Positions 15,728 to 24,878 of a DNA stretch of 40,451 bases are shown here, one piece after another. The stretch is from JABCPE02 sp963521545 (GTDB taxonomy: Bacteria; Bacteroidota; Bacteroidia; Flavobacteriales; Weeksellaceae), in the NCBI GenBank assembly GCA_963521545.1, contig CAUQVP010000006.1:1-40451 (forward strand). Reading direction: 5' to 3'. Every line of letters starts with the position of its first letter. Position 1 is the first letter of the stretch. Under the pieces are notes generated by a model, which searched no databases, was not told the origin of the DNA, and saw only the letters and a program-made list of their open reading frames with translations. Position numbers and translations under genes: made by a program.

Positions 15728-18700
15728 ATGTCAAATAAAAATAAAACAAGTAGATTTAGCAAAATCACGATAGGTTTAGCATCACCAGAATCTATTCTCC
15801 AAGAATCCAAAGGAGAGGTTCTAAAGCCTGAAACTATCAACTATAGAACGCACAAACCAGAGAGAGATGGTCTGTTTTGTGAGAAAATCTTTGGACCTGT
15901 AAAGGACTATGAATGTGCTTGTGGTAAGTATAAGAGAATAAGATATAAAGGTATCGTCTGCGACCGATGCGGGGTAGAAGTTACTGAGAAAAAAGTACGA
16001 AGAGAGCGTATAGGACATATCAACTTGGTGGTTCCTATCGCGCACATCTGGTATTTCCGTTCCCTTCCGAACAAAATCGGATATCTTCTAGGGCTTCCTT
16101 CTAAGAAGCTGGATATGATTATCTACTACGAAAGATATGTGGTTATCCAGCAGGGGATTGCAAGAAAAGCAGATGGTTCTGATTTTGATGAAATGGAATT
16201 CCTTACGGAGGAAGAATACCTAGATGTATTAGACTCTATTCCTGCTGAAAATCAATACCTTGATGATTCAGACCCAAATAAATTCATTGCAAAAATGGGG
16301 GCTGAGGCTATCGAAGATTTATTGAAGAGAATAGACCTTGATGAGCTTTCTTATGATTTGAGACACAAAGCACATAACGAAACTTCTAAACAAAGAAGAA
16401 CAGAGGCGCTGAAAAGACTTTCTGTGGTGGAAGCATTGAGAGGAGCAAACACGAGAATGATTAACCGCCCAGAGTGGATGGTGATGCGTGTGCTTCCTGT
16501 TACACCGCCAGAGCTTAGACCTCTAGTTCCGCTTGATGGTGGTCGTTTCGCTACTTCGGATCTGAATGATCTTTACCGAAGAGTAATCATCAGAAATAAC
16601 CGTCTGAAGAGATTGATGGAAATCAAAGCTCCAGAGGTTATCCTGAGAAACGAGAAGCGTATGCTTCAGGAGGCGGTAGATTCATTGTTTGATAATACAA
16701 GAAAATCTTCAGCTGTAAAATCTGAATCAAACAGACCACTGAAATCACTTTCTGATTCATTGAAAGGAAAACAAGGGCGTTTCCGTCAGAACTTGCTAGG
16801 TAAGAGGGTGGACTACTCTGCGCGTTCGGTTATCGTCGTAGGGCCAGAGCTTCAGCTTCATGAGTGCGGTATCCCTAAGGATATGGCAGCAGAGCTTTAT
16901 AAGCCGTTCATTATCAGAAAATTGATAGAAAGAGGAATCGTAAAAACGGTAAAATCTGCGAAGAGAATTATCGACAGAAAAGAACCTGTTGTATATGATA
17001 TTTTGGAGAATGTGATGAAAGGACACCCAGTTCTTCTGAACCGTGCGCCTACGCTTCACAGACTTGGTATTCAGGCATTCCAGCCTAAAATGATCGAGGG
17101 GAAAGCTATCCAGCTTCACCCATTGGTAACGACAGCCTTCAACGCCGATTTCGACGGTGACCAGATGGCAGTTCACTTGCCACTAGGTCCAGAGGCTATT
17201 TTGGAAGCACAATTATTGATGCTTGGTTCTCAGAATATCTTGAACCCTGCGAATGGTTCGCCTATCACTGTCCCTTCTCAGGACATGGTATTGGGGCTTT
17301 ATTTCATGACGAAAGAAGCTCACTCTACCGATGATTATAAAGTGAAAGGTGAAGGCCTAGTATTCTACTCTCCAGAAGAGGCAGAAATAGCCTATGCAGA
17401 AGGAAAAGCATCACTGAATGCGAAAGTAAAATGCCGTTTGACTTTGAAAGAAAACGGAGAACTTGTAACGAAACTTATCCCAACTACAGTAGGTAGAATT
17501 TTGTTTAACCAAATTGTACCGAAAGAAGTAGGATATATAGATACATTATTGACTAAAAAATCGCTGAGAGATGTCATCGGTACTATCCTTGCGGAGACAG
17601 ATTTCCCTACTACGGTGAAATTCTTGGATGATATGAAAAACCTAGGTTATATGAACGCCTTCAAAGGAGGACTTTCATTTAGCTTGGCGGATATCGTAGT
17701 TCCAGAGGAGAAAAAACAAATGATCGCTCAGGCGGTGGAAACTGTGGATGGCATCAAGGACAACTATAACATGGGGCTTATCACAGATACAGAGCGTTAT
17801 AACCAAGTTATCGATGTTTGGACAAATACCAATGCAGGTCTTACAGAGATGATTATGAGCAGAATGAAAACCGACCAAGGTGGATTTAACTCTGTTTATA
17901 TGATGCTAGACTCTGGAGCGAGGGGATCTAAAGAACAGATTCGTCAGCTCTCTGGTATGCGTGGTTTGATGGCAAAACCTCAAAAAGCTGGTTCTACAGG
18001 AGCGGAAATCATCGAAAACCCGATTGTAGCCAACTTTAAAGAAGGTCTTTCTATCCTAGAATACTTCATCTCTACCCACGGGGCGAGAAAAGGTCTTGCG
18101 GATACAGCGCTTAAGACTGCCGATGCAGGATATTTGACAAGAAGACTTGTGGATGTGGCTCAGGATGTGATTATTACAGAAGATGACTGTGGTACACTGA
18201 GAGGGGTAGAAGTTTCTCCATTGAAGAAAAATGACGAAATCGTAGAAAAACTTTCCGAAAGAATTTTGGGTAGAGTTTCTCTACATGATGTATATGATCC
18301 AGAAACGGATGAACTTATCGTAGCAGCAGACCAGATTATCAGCGAAGCTTTAGCGAAAAAAATAGAAGAAGCTGGAATCGAGACGGTAGAAGTTCGTTCT
18401 CCACTAAGCTGTGAGGCTAAAAAAGGTATCTGTGCGAGATGTTATGGTAGAAACTTGGCAACTGGTAAGATGATTCACATGGGTGAAGCTGTGGGAGTTA
18501 TCGCAGCGCAGTCTATCGGGGAGCCAGGTACGCAGCTGACACTGAGAACCTTCCACCAAGGGGGTACTGCGGGGAATGTCTCTGTAAATCCTTCCATCAC
18601 AGCGAGAAGAGATGGTATCGTAGAAATGGATGAGGTAAGAACCATCACATCAGAAGATGAAAACGGAAACAAAACTGAAGTGGTTGTATCTCGTTCTACG

Positions 18701-19993
18701 GAATTCCGTTTAGTAGCTGATAATGAAGCAAGAACGCCTATCATGGTGGCAAACATCCCTTATGGTGCTGTTCTTTCTGTGAAGCCAGGTGATAAAGTGA
18801 AAAAAGGAGACCTCATCTGTAAGTGGGATCCATATAACGCCGTTATCATCGCGGAAACTACAGGTAAGATAGAATACGAAGATATCATCCAAGGTAGAAC
18901 TTTCCAATTGGAAATAGACGAGCAGACAGGTTTCGAGGAGAAAGTAATTTCCGAATCAAGAGACAAAAAAGCCGTTCCTACATTGAGAGTGGTAGATTCT
19001 AAAGGTGTAGAGCAAAAAGCTTATAACTTGCCAGTGGGAGCTCACTTGATGGTAAATGACGGAGAAAAAATCAAAGCTGGTAAAATCTTGATCAAAATCC
19101 CTAGAAAATCTGCAAAAGCAGGGGATATCACGGGAGGTCTACCGAGAGTTACCGAATTGTTCGAAGCGAGAAACCCTTCTAACCCAGCTGTAGTAACAGA
19201 GATAGATGGTGTGGTATCTTACGGAAAAATCAAGCGTGGTAATAGAGAACTTATCGTAGAGTCTAGAACAGGAGAAATTAGAAAATATCTAGTGAAACTT
19301 TCTAGCCAGATTATCGTTCAGGAAAATGACTTCGTGAGAGCAGGAGATCCGCTTTCTGATGGAGCGATTACACCAGACGATATCCTAGCAATCAAAGGGC
19401 CTACTGCAGTTCAGGAATACATCGTGAATGAAATCCAAGAGGTATACCGTCTTCAAGGGGTGAAAATCGATGACAAACACTTTGAAATTATCGTAAGACA
19501 GATGATGACAAAAGTGGAAATCGTAGATGCAGGAGATACTCAGTTCTTGGAAGGAAGCCTTGAGCACAAACTAGATTTCATCGAAGAAAACGATAGAGTA
19601 TTCGGACTGAAAGTAGTTGTAGATGCAGGAGATTCTAAAGAGTTGAAACCAGGACAGATGATTACAGCAAGAGAGCTGAGAGATGAAAACTCTAAACTGA
19701 AGAGAGAAGATCTTCAGCTGGTACAAGTGAGAGAAGCGCTTACAGCGACTGCAAATCCAGTGCTTCAGGGTATTACGAGAGCAGCTCTTCAGACAAAATC
19801 ATTCATGTCAGCGGCATCATTCCAAGAAACTACGAAAGTACTAAACGAAGCGGCAGTTTCTGGTAAAGTAGATGAGCTGAACGGTCTGAAAGAAAATGTA
19901 ATCGTAGGACACAGAATCCCTGCGGGTACAGGTCTGAAAGACTACCAGAACATCATCGTAGGTTCTAACAGAGAGTTTGAAGATATTAAATAA
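15728..19993 (+). CDS. rpoC: RNA polymerase beta' subunit
   Basis: A full-length 1421-aa beta' subunit. The N-terminal zinc site is intact (C63, C65, C78, C81 in 'CACGKYKRIRYKGIVCDRC'). The catalytic Mg loop 'NADFDGDQMAVHL' has its three Asp at 474, 476 and 478. The second zinc region ('CGTLRGVEV' then 'CEAKKGICARCYG') and the trigger-loop/bridge-helix stretch ('GARGSKEQIRQLSGMRGLMA') are present, as is the C-terminal 'NPVLQGITRAALQTKSFMSAASFQETTKVL'. It shares a transcript with rpoB (71-bp gap). A large hairpin at 20005-20058 lies between it and the DUF3467 gene. Confidence 0.99.
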   Translation: MSNKNKTSRFSKITIGLASPESILQESKGEVLKPETINYRTHKPERDGLFCEKIFGPVKDYECACGKYKRIRYKGIVCDRCGVEVTEKKVRRERIGHINLVVPIAHIWYFRSLPNKIGYLLGLPSKKLDMIIYYERYVVIQQGIARKADGSDFDEMEFLTEEEYLDVLDSIPAENQYLDDSDPNKFIAKMGAEAIEDLLKRIDLDELSYDLRHKAHNETSKQRRTEALKRLSVVEALRGANTRMINRPEWMVMRVLPVTPPELRPLVPLDGGRFATSDLNDLYRRVIIRNNRLKRLMEIKAPEVILRNEKRMLQEAVDSLFDNTRKSSAVKSESNRPLKSLSDSLKGKQGRFRQNLLGKRVDYSARSVIVVGPELQLHECGIPKDMAAELYKPFIIRKLIERGIVKTVKSAKRIIDRKEPVVYDILENVMKGHPVLLNRAPTLHRLGIQAFQPKMIEGKAIQLHPLVTTAFNADFDGDQMAVHLPLGPEAILEAQLLMLGSQNILNPANGSPITVPSQDMVLGLYFMTKEAHSTDDYKVKGEGLVFYSPEEAEIAYAEGKASLNAKVKCRLTLKENGELVTKLIPTTVGRILFNQIVPKEVGYIDTLLTKKSLRDVIGTILAETDFPTTVKFLDDMKNLGYMNAFKGGLSFSLADIVVPEEKKQMIAQAVETVDGIKDNYNMGLITDTERYNQVIDVWTNTNAGLTEMIMSRMKTDQGGFNSVYMMLDSGARGSKEQIRQLSGMRGLMAKPQKAGSTGAEIIENPIVANFKEGLSILEYFISTHGARKGLADTALKTADAGYLTRRLVDVAQDVIITEDDCGTLRGVEVSPLKKNDEIVEKLSERILGRVSLHDVYDPETDELIVAADQIISEALAKKIEEAGIETVEVRSPLSCEAKKGICARCYGRNLATGKMIHMGEAVGVIAAQSIGEPGTQLTLRTFHQGGTAGNVSVNPSITARRDGIVEMDEVRTITSEDENGNKTEVVVSRSTEFRLVADNEARTPIMVANIPYGAVLSVKPGDKVKKGDLICKWDPYNAVIIAETTGKIEYEDIIQGRTFQLEIDEQTGFEEKVISESRDKKAVPTLRVVDSKGVEQKAYNLPVGAHLMVNDGEKIKAGKILIKIPRKSAKAGDITGGLPRVTELFEARNPSNPAVVTEIDGVVSYGKIKRGNRELIVESRTGEIRKYLVKLSSQIIVQENDFVRAGDPLSDGAITPDDILAIKGPTAVQEYIVNEIQEVYRLQGVKIDDKHFEIIVRQMMTKVEIVDAGDTQFLEGSLEHKLDFIEENDRVFGLKVVVDAGDSKELKPGQMITARELRDENSKLKREDLQLVQVREALTATANPVLQGITRAALQTKSFMSAASFQETTKVLNEAAVSGKVDELNGLKENVIVGHRIPAGTGLKDYQNIIVGSNREFEDIK

Positions 19994-20004
19994 AAATAAG
20001 CAAA

Positions 20005-20058
20005 ATTAAAATTTGAGGTTTGAAATAAATTTAATATCTTCACACCTCGAATTTTAAT
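20005..20058 (+). promoter_or_regulatory. Strong hairpin between rpoC and the DUF3467 gene
   Basis: Fifteen bases (20005-20019) pair with 20044-20058 with one G-U wobble and no bulge, around a 24-nt loop. No T run follows, so a classical terminator is unlikely. It may be a processing or stabilising element that sets different levels for rpoC and the downstream small gene, or a weak attenuator. Confidence 0.55.
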
Positions 20059-20089
20059 ATAGTATTAACCAATAAAAAATAAAATAAAA

Positions 20090-20395
20090 ATGGACAATAA
20101 TCAAAACCAAGACCCAAACAACATTAACATTCAATTAAACGAAATGGTAGCAGCTGGTGCATATGCTAATTTGGCATTAGTAAACCACTCTCCATCAGAA
20201 TTCGTTTTAGATTTTATTCAAATCATGCCAGGAGTTCAGCAGGCTCAGGTGAGAAGTAGAGTTATCTTAGCTCCACTTCACGCAAAGAGAGTTCTTGCAG
20301 CTCTTCAGCAAAATATCCAAAGCTACGAACAACAGTTTGGAGAAATCAAAGAAGTTGAGCCTTTCGTATTAGGAGGAAACAACGCTCAGGCTTAA
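20090..20395 (+). CDS. DUF3467 family protein
   Basis: A 101-aa protein with a disordered Asn/Gln-rich head ('MDNNQNQDPNNINIQ') and a conserved core, 'GAYANLALVNHSPSEFVLDFIQIMPG', then 'VRSRVILAPLHAKRVLAALQQNIQSYEQQFGEI'. This is the DUF3467 pattern, a small cytosolic family widely found directly after rpoC in Bacteroidota. That position suggests a link with transcription, but I know of no established function. It is the last gene of the rpoBC unit: a terminator follows at 20422. Confidence 0.9.
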   Translation: MDNNQNQDPNNINIQLNEMVAAGAYANLALVNHSPSEFVLDFIQIMPGVQQAQVRSRVILAPLHAKRVLAALQQNIQSYEQQFGEIKEVEPFVLGGNNAQA

Positions 20396-20421
20396 GATTT
20401 GTAAGCATAAAAATTGACAAT

Positions 20422-20456
20422 AAATCCCACTTCAAAAGAGTGGGATTTTTGTTTTT
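20422..20456 (+). terminator. Terminator of the rpoB-rpoC-DUF3467 unit
   Basis: A 10-bp stem (AAATCCCACT 20422-20431 with AGTGGGATTT 20439-20448) with a 7-nt loop is followed by a T-rich tail. Confidence 0.9.
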
Positions 20457-20488
20457 GCTAAAAAAGTTCTTACTAATCACTATATTTG
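20455..20488 (+). promoter_or_regulatory. Promoter of the 122-aa membrane protein gene
   Basis: TTG at 20455-20457 and TATATTTG at 20481-20488, 23 bp apart, stand just before the gene at 20510. The spacing is at the long end of the accepted range. Confidence 0.55.
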
Positions 20489-20509
20489 TAGTATTATAAA
20501 ATTACCAAA

Positions 20510-20878
20510 ATGAGAAGAAATTACTCACTATACTTTAGTATTTGGTGTTTGCTGTGTGTTATCCTTGCGCCAATTATAGTGGTTACCAATCTTTTTTATT
20601 CCAGTTTTTATAATTCAACCTTGGTGGAAATTATTTGTGGAGGAATTTTTATCACGGCTTATGTGTTGTTTCCTTTGTTTTTTATCTATCAGATTATCAT
20701 GCATATAAGAATCAATTTCATGTATCAGAATACTATGCGGAAGAGAATTAAAAAGAGAACAACGGAATTTACAATTTCTATAATTACTTTTGTGGTGCTG
20801 CTTGTCAGTATTTTATTCTATATAGGACTTTATTGGCTGGTGGATAGAGCAGTTACAAATGCTTATAGGAGCGCATAA
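20510..20878 (+). CDS. Small three-span membrane protein, unknown
   Basis: A 122-aa integral membrane protein with three hydrophobic stretches at about residues 7-30, 40-65 and 87-111. A basic loop between the second and third ('RKRIKKRTTEF') suggests that side faces the cytoplasm. I recognise no family motif. It has its own promoter and is followed after 13 bp by the remains of an acetyltransferase gene and then by a macrodomain gene, so this short segment behaves as an accessory island between the rpoBC unit and the radical SAM gene. Confidence 0.7.
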   Translation: MRRNYSLYFSIWCLLCVILAPIIVVTNLFYSSFYNSTLVEIICGGIFITAYVLFPLFFIYQIIMHIRINFMYQNTMRKRIKKRTTEFTISIITFVVLLVSILFYIGLYWLVDRAVTNAYRSA

Positions 20879-20891
20879 AGACCTAATAACA

Positions 20892-21121
20892 ATGAATAAA
20901 AATATGAAAATAAGACCCACGTTTCTAGTGAATATATCTTTTTAGATGATTTTCTTTACGATGTTATTTTTATCCCTGAAGGCGTAACACCCCCTGAGAA
21001 GAGCGTTATCCAACAACCTGAACTGCAAAAAACCAATTATGCCTCCAAAATATATTTAAAATTAGGTTTTAAAATCATTAAGACCAATGAAGAAGATTAT
21101 ATAATGATTTGTAAGTTATAA
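20892..21121 (+). pseudogene. GNAT acetyltransferase pseudogene
   Basis: Two frames together spell a broken GNAT protein. The ATG at 20904 reads 'MKIRPTF', a typical GNAT start, but ends in a stop at 20943-20945. The frame that stays open from 20900 to 21121 then gives 'DFLYDVIFIPEGV' followed by 'PPEKSVIQQPELQ', the family's N-terminal segment. It continues straight into 'YASKIYLKLGFKIIKTNEEDYIMICKL', the family's C-terminal end. The catalytic and acetyl-CoA-binding middle (about 80-100 residues in relatives) is missing. At least one deletion removed that core and another change shifted the frame near the start, so it cannot be functional. Confidence 0.75.
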
Positions 21122-21133
21122 AATATTTAAACA

Positions 21134-21598
21134 ATGATAAATTATTTAAAAGCAGATGCTACCATACCACAGGCTGAGGGTAACATTATTATCGCTCATA
21201 TTTGCAATGATATAGGCGCTTGGGGAAAAGGTTTTGTAATGGCTATTTCTAAACGATGGAAAGAACCTGCGAAACAATATAAACAATGGTATAAAGAAGG
21301 TGAAGATTTTGCTTTGGGGGCAGTTCAGTTCGTGGCTGTAGAGAAAAATGTGTGGGTTGCCAATATCATCGGTCAGCATAAAATATATAAAGATGAAAAT
21401 GGAAATCCTCCCATTCGTTATGAAGCTGTGAAAGAAGGTTTACAGCAAGTGGCAGAGTTTGCTCAAAAAATAAACGCAAAAGTACAAATGCCCCGCATAG
21501 GCTGTGGACTGGCAGGAGGTTCCTGGGAAGAGATAGAGAAAATCATAGAGGAAACTCTTTTACAAAAAGATATAGAGGTATTTGTCTGCGATATATAA
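21134..21598 (+). CDS. Stand-alone macrodomain protein (ADP-ribose binding)
   Basis: This 154-aa protein is a single macrodomain. It begins 'MINYLKADATIPQAEGNIIIAHICNDIGAWGKGF', where the 'H-x-C-N-D-x-G-x-W-G-x-G-F' stretch lines the ADP-ribose pocket. Later 'ANIIGQH' and 'QMPRIGCGLAGGSWEEIEKII' form the second pocket loop. The layout resembles the TARG1/ALC1-like class, whose members bind or hydrolyse ADP-ribose on proteins or, as in the DarG antitoxin, on DNA. No DarT-type toxin or sirtuin lies next to it, so a toxin-antitoxin role is not supported here. It starts 12 bp after the GNAT remnant. Catalytic activity cannot be decided by reading. Confidence 0.88.
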   Translation: MINYLKADATIPQAEGNIIIAHICNDIGAWGKGFVMAISKRWKEPAKQYKQWYKEGEDFALGAVQFVAVEKNVWVANIIGQHKIYKDENGNPPIRYEAVKEGLQQVAEFAQKINAKVQMPRIGCGLAGGSWEEIEKIIEETLLQKDIEVFVCDI

Positions 21599-21628
21599 AA
21601 GCATTAAATTCATAGAGAAAAAACAAGA

Positions 21629-22606
21629 TTAAACTTGTTGAAACAAAGCTCCTTGCACGACGCCTCTTTTCTCTAATTCTTTTTCTATGAGACTCTGTAT
21701 TTGGTTTTTCTTTAGTCCCCATTTGGGAGCGATGAGCATTTCGGTATCAGACACAGCGAAAAGCCTTTGTATCACGATATCAGGGCGAAGTAGCGGAAGC
21801 AGTTCGCAGAGCAAATCAATATATTCCTCCAAAGAGAAAAGTTTAAAAGGCTCTCTTTTGTATTTTACGCCCATGATAGAACCTTTGACAATGTGCAGAT
21901 TATGAAATTTCACGAATTTTATTTGAGGATATTTATTGATTTCCTCGGCATATTGCAGAATCATCTCCCACGACTCGTTCGGCAGCCCTAAAATACAATG
22001 CACACAGATATTCAGCGGCGTGTTTTTCAGCAGTTCCATTGCTTTTTCAAAATCTTGGTGCGTGCACCCGCGGTTGATTTCCGTAAGGGTAGAATTATGG
22101 ATAGATTCTATTCCCAACTCCAAATCCACTTCCAGACCACGCTCACAGTAGCTTTCCAAAAGTTTTATTTTCTCGCTGTCTATGCAGTCTGGACGCGTTC
22201 CCACGGACAGCCCCACGATGTTTTCGGTGTTTATTTTCAGGGCTTCATCGTACAGTATTTTTAGTTCATTAACAGAGGCGTAAGTATTAGAATTTGGCTG
22301 AAAATAAATGATGAATTTCTCGGCTTTATAGCTTTCTATGGCGTTTTTCATTCCGTGGTTCAGTTGCTCTCGGAAGTTTTCCAAATCCTTTGGAACAGGC
22401 GTGAAGGACTCCACATTGCAGTAGGAACAGCCACCAAATCCCTTCGAGCCGTCACGATTGGGACAGGTAAAACCAGCATCTACAATGACTTTATAGACCT
22501 TCTGCCCATTGAATTTTTGTTTTAGATAGGCACCATAATAGTTGTAGTTTTTTTCTCCGAAAGCTAAATTTTTCTTCATTTCAAAAATTTCCTCAAATTT
22601 AAGCAT
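21629..22606 (-). CDS. TIGR01212-family radical SAM protein
   Basis: A 325-aa radical SAM enzyme. The iron-sulfur ligands appear as 'CPNRDGSKGFGGCSYCNV' (about residues 48-65), i.e. C-x11-C-x2-C, the spaced variant typical of the TIGR01212/YhcC family rather than the usual CxxxCxxC. 'YFQPNSNTYA', 'GLSVGTRPDC', 'EVDLELGIESIH' and 'CVHCILGLPNE' follow in the family order. Members have no firm assigned substrate. The annotated ATG at 22606 precedes another in-frame ATG at 22579 ('MKKNLAFGEKNYN'), and either could be used. The gene is convergent with the macrodomain gene and divergent from the ABC transporter. Confidence 0.9.
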   Translation of the reverse strand: MLKFEEIFEMKKNLAFGEKNYNYYGAYLKQKFNGQKVYKVIVDAGFTCPNRDGSKGFGGCSYCNVESFTPVPKDLENFREQLNHGMKNAIESYKAEKFIIYFQPNSNTYASVNELKILYDEALKINTENIVGLSVGTRPDCIDSEKIKLLESYCERGLEVDLELGIESIHNSTLTEINRGCTHQDFEKAMELLKNTPLNICVHCILGLPNESWEMILQYAEEINKYPQIKFVKFHNLHIVKGSIMGVKYKREPFKLFSLEEYIDLLCELLPLLRPDIVIQRLFAVSDTEMLIAPKWGLKKNQIQSLIEKELEKRGVVQGALFQQV

Positions 22607-22691
22607 TAATAAGTTTATAATATTTAGAAAAATATTTGTTTATTTTGTAACAAAACGAAAAAAAGAATACTAATTCAGAAAATCAAAACCA

Positions 22692-23600
22692 ATGCTGAGA
22701 GCAAAAAACATCACTAAAACCTACGATGCAGGCAAAAAAATTGCCTTGCAGGATTTTAGCATAGAAGTTCCACAAGGCAGTATTTATGGGCTTCTCGGCC
22801 CTAATGGTGCAGGGAAAACTTCGTTCATCAGAATTATCAATCAGATTACCAAGCCAGACAGTGGCGAAATATTCATTAATGATAAACCTTTGGAAATCAG
22901 TCATATCCGTGAGGTGGGCTACATGCCAGAGGAGAGAGGTCTGTATAAAAATATGACGATAGGCGACCAGCTGATGTATTTCGGTGAGCTGAAAGGAATG
23001 TCTAAAAATGATATACTTTTGGAGTCCAAATATTGGTTTGAGAAACTAGAAATAGACCAATGGTGGAAGAAAAAACTCACCGAGCTGTCCAAAGGAATGG
23101 CGCAGAAAATACAATTCGTAGTGACAGTGCTGCACCGCCCAAAACTGCTGATTTTAGATGAGCCGTTTTCTGGATTTGACCCTGTGAATGCTAACCTTAT
23201 AAAAGACCAGATTTTGGATTTAAAAGCCCAAGGGACGACCATCATTCTCTCCACCCATCGAATGGAAAGCGTGGAGGAACTCTGTGATTCCGTGGCTTTG
23301 GTTCATCAGTCACGAAAGGTTTTGGATGGCAGAATTTCGGAAGTGAAAGAGAAATTTAAGCAGAATTTATTTGAAATTGTCCTTTCAGAGGCTAGTCTGG
23401 ATGCATTTAATTCATTTAAAACTAAAAATGAACTTTTTAATGAAAAACTGGATGAAAATTTCATTCATTTTGAAATAAAAAACAGCATGAGCCAGAGAGA
23501 ACTCCTCCAAGAGCTTCTAAATATTGGGAAAATTGTAGAGTTTAAGGAAAAAATCCCAACGATGAACGAAGTGTTCATCGCCGCAGTAAAAGGAATATAA
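22692..23600 (+). CDS. ABC transporter ATP-binding protein, NatA-like
   Basis: A 302-aa ATPase with Walker A 'GPNGAGKTS' (residues 36-44), a Q-loop region near 'NQITKPDSG', the signature 'LSKGMAQKIQ' near residue 137, Walker B 'LLILDEPFSGFDP' near 153 and the H-loop 'STHRMES'. The last 90 residues are an accessory C-terminal domain as in the NatA/DrrA exporters. It pairs with the permease that starts 18 bp later. NatAB of Bacillus exports Na+, but close relatives export other compounds, so the cargo is not assigned. Confidence 0.93.
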   Translation: MLRAKNITKTYDAGKKIALQDFSIEVPQGSIYGLLGPNGAGKTSFIRIINQITKPDSGEIFINDKPLEISHIREVGYMPEERGLYKNMTIGDQLMYFGELKGMSKNDILLESKYWFEKLEIDQWWKKKLTELSKGMAQKIQFVVTVLHRPKLLILDEPFSGFDPVNANLIKDQILDLKAQGTTIILSTHRMESVEELCDSVALVHQSRKVLDGRISEVKEKFKQNLFEIVLSEASLDAFNSFKTKNELFNEKLDENFIHFEIKNSMSQRELLQELLNIGKIVEFKEKIPTMNEVFIAAVKGI

Positions 23601-23618
23601 ACTAATACCGAAAAACAA

Positions 23619-24878
23619 ATGAAAAATATAATCCTAATCGCTAAAAGAGAGTTTTTTACCCAAGTAAAAAAGAAATCTTTCGTCATTCTTACCCTTCTCA
23701 CGCCGCTTCTGATTATTGTTTTTGGAGGAGTGGTTTCTCTGATGTTTCAGGCGAATGAAACGCAGATGCAGATAAGTGTCATCGACAAAAATGGTCTGTT
23801 CAAAGACAGGCTGAAATCAGATCAAAATATCCGTTATGTTTTTTCTTCGGAGGAGACAGAGAAATCTTTGATAAAGGCTTTGGAAACTACGGAGGAAATG
23901 AACAGCGTCATGATTATTCCTAAAAAAGACATTCATGAGCTGGAAAACAGCATAGAAGTTTTGACCAATAAAAACCTTAGCAACGAGGCGAGAAAAAATA
24001 TTGCAGGAAATATTTCGGAAATCATCAAGGCAGAGAAAATCAATGCATTAGGAATCAGCACTGCGCAGATAGAGGATTTGAACAAGGGAGTTAATCTTCA
24101 TGTAGTCAATATTTTAGAGAAAGAAAAGAAACAGGATAGTTTCCTAGTCGGCGTGAAATCTGGACTGAGTATATTCCTGATGTACTGCGTATTTACTTTC
24201 ATCATGATGTATGGTATCCGTGTGATGCGAAGTGTTTTGGAGGAGAAAAACAACAGAGTGGTGGAAATTCTGATTTCTTCGGTGAAGCCTTTTGAGCTGA
24301 TGATGGGGAAAATCTTGGGCGTTACAGGAGTGGCTTTGGTGCAGTTCGGGGTGTGGGTAGTGATGATATTTGCTTCTGTGATGACTCTTGGTTCGTCTAA
24401 TGTAGGAATGGTAAGTGGTGTAGCCGAAGTGCAGATGGTTTTATCGGCTCTTTCGCAGATAAATTACGGGCTGATTCTCTTCGTATTTGTTATTTATTTC
24501 TTATTGGGATATTTGTTTTATAGTGCGATGTATGCGGCGATTGGCTCTGCGGTGGATAACGAGACTGAGACCCAGCAGTTTACATTATTTGCGATTTTAC
24601 CGATGATGCTTGGTTTTTATGGCAGTATCACGATTATGAACAATCCAGACGGCCCGATGAGTTTCTGGCTGTCCATGATACCTTTCACTTCGCCGATTGC
24701 GATGCTGGCGAGAATACCGTTTGATGTTCCTGTATGGGAGCTGGTGCTGTCCATAGTGATTCTGCTGGTTTCTACACTGGGAATGGTTTTCATTGCTTCC
24801 AAAATCTACCGAGTGGGAATCCTGATGTATGGAAATAAAGTCACCCTGAAAGAACTTTGGAAGTGGATGAAAAATTAA
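23619..24878 (+). CDS. ABC-2 type transporter permease, NatB-like
   Basis: A 419-aa membrane protein with the ABC-2/NatB plan: one span near residues 20-42 ('FVILTLLTPLLIIVFGGVVSLMF'), a large extracytoplasmic domain of about 130 residues, and five or six spans between about 178 and 408. The motif 'VMRSVLEEKNNRVVEILISSVKPFELMMGKILG' at about 204-236 is the coupling helix that contacts the ATPase and is characteristic of the family. It follows the ATPase gene closely, so the pair forms one exporter. Its stop overlaps the 3' end of convergent ogt by 4 bp. Confidence 0.92.
   Translation: MKNIILIAKREFFTQVKKKSFVILTLLTPLLIIVFGGVVSLMFQANETQMQISVIDKNGLFKDRLKSDQNIRYVFSSEETEKSLIKALETTEEMNSVMIIPKKDIHELENSIEVLTNKNLSNEARKNIAGNISEIIKAEKINALGISTAQIEDLNKGVNLHVVNILEKEKKQDSFLVGVKSGLSIFLMYCVFTFIMMYGIRVMRSVLEEKNNRVVEILISSVKPFELMMGKILGVTGVALVQFGVWVVMIFASVMTLGSSNVGMVSGVAEVQMVLSALSQINYGLILFVFVIYFLLGYLFYSAMYAAIGSAVDNETETQQFTLFAILPMMLGFYGSITIMNNPDGPMSFWLSMIPFTSPIAMLARIPFDVPVWELVLSIVILLVSTLGMVFIASKIYRVGILMYGNKVTLKELWKWMKN

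Noticed and set aside
20510..20878. Small membrane protein as a toxin or holin
   Set aside because: Three hydrophobic spans alone are not evidence; no antitoxin, endolysin or phage gene is adjacent.
21134..21598. DarT-DarG toxin-antitoxin system
   Set aside because: Only the macrodomain is present; the neighbours are a GNAT remnant and a radical SAM gene, with no DarT-like transferase.
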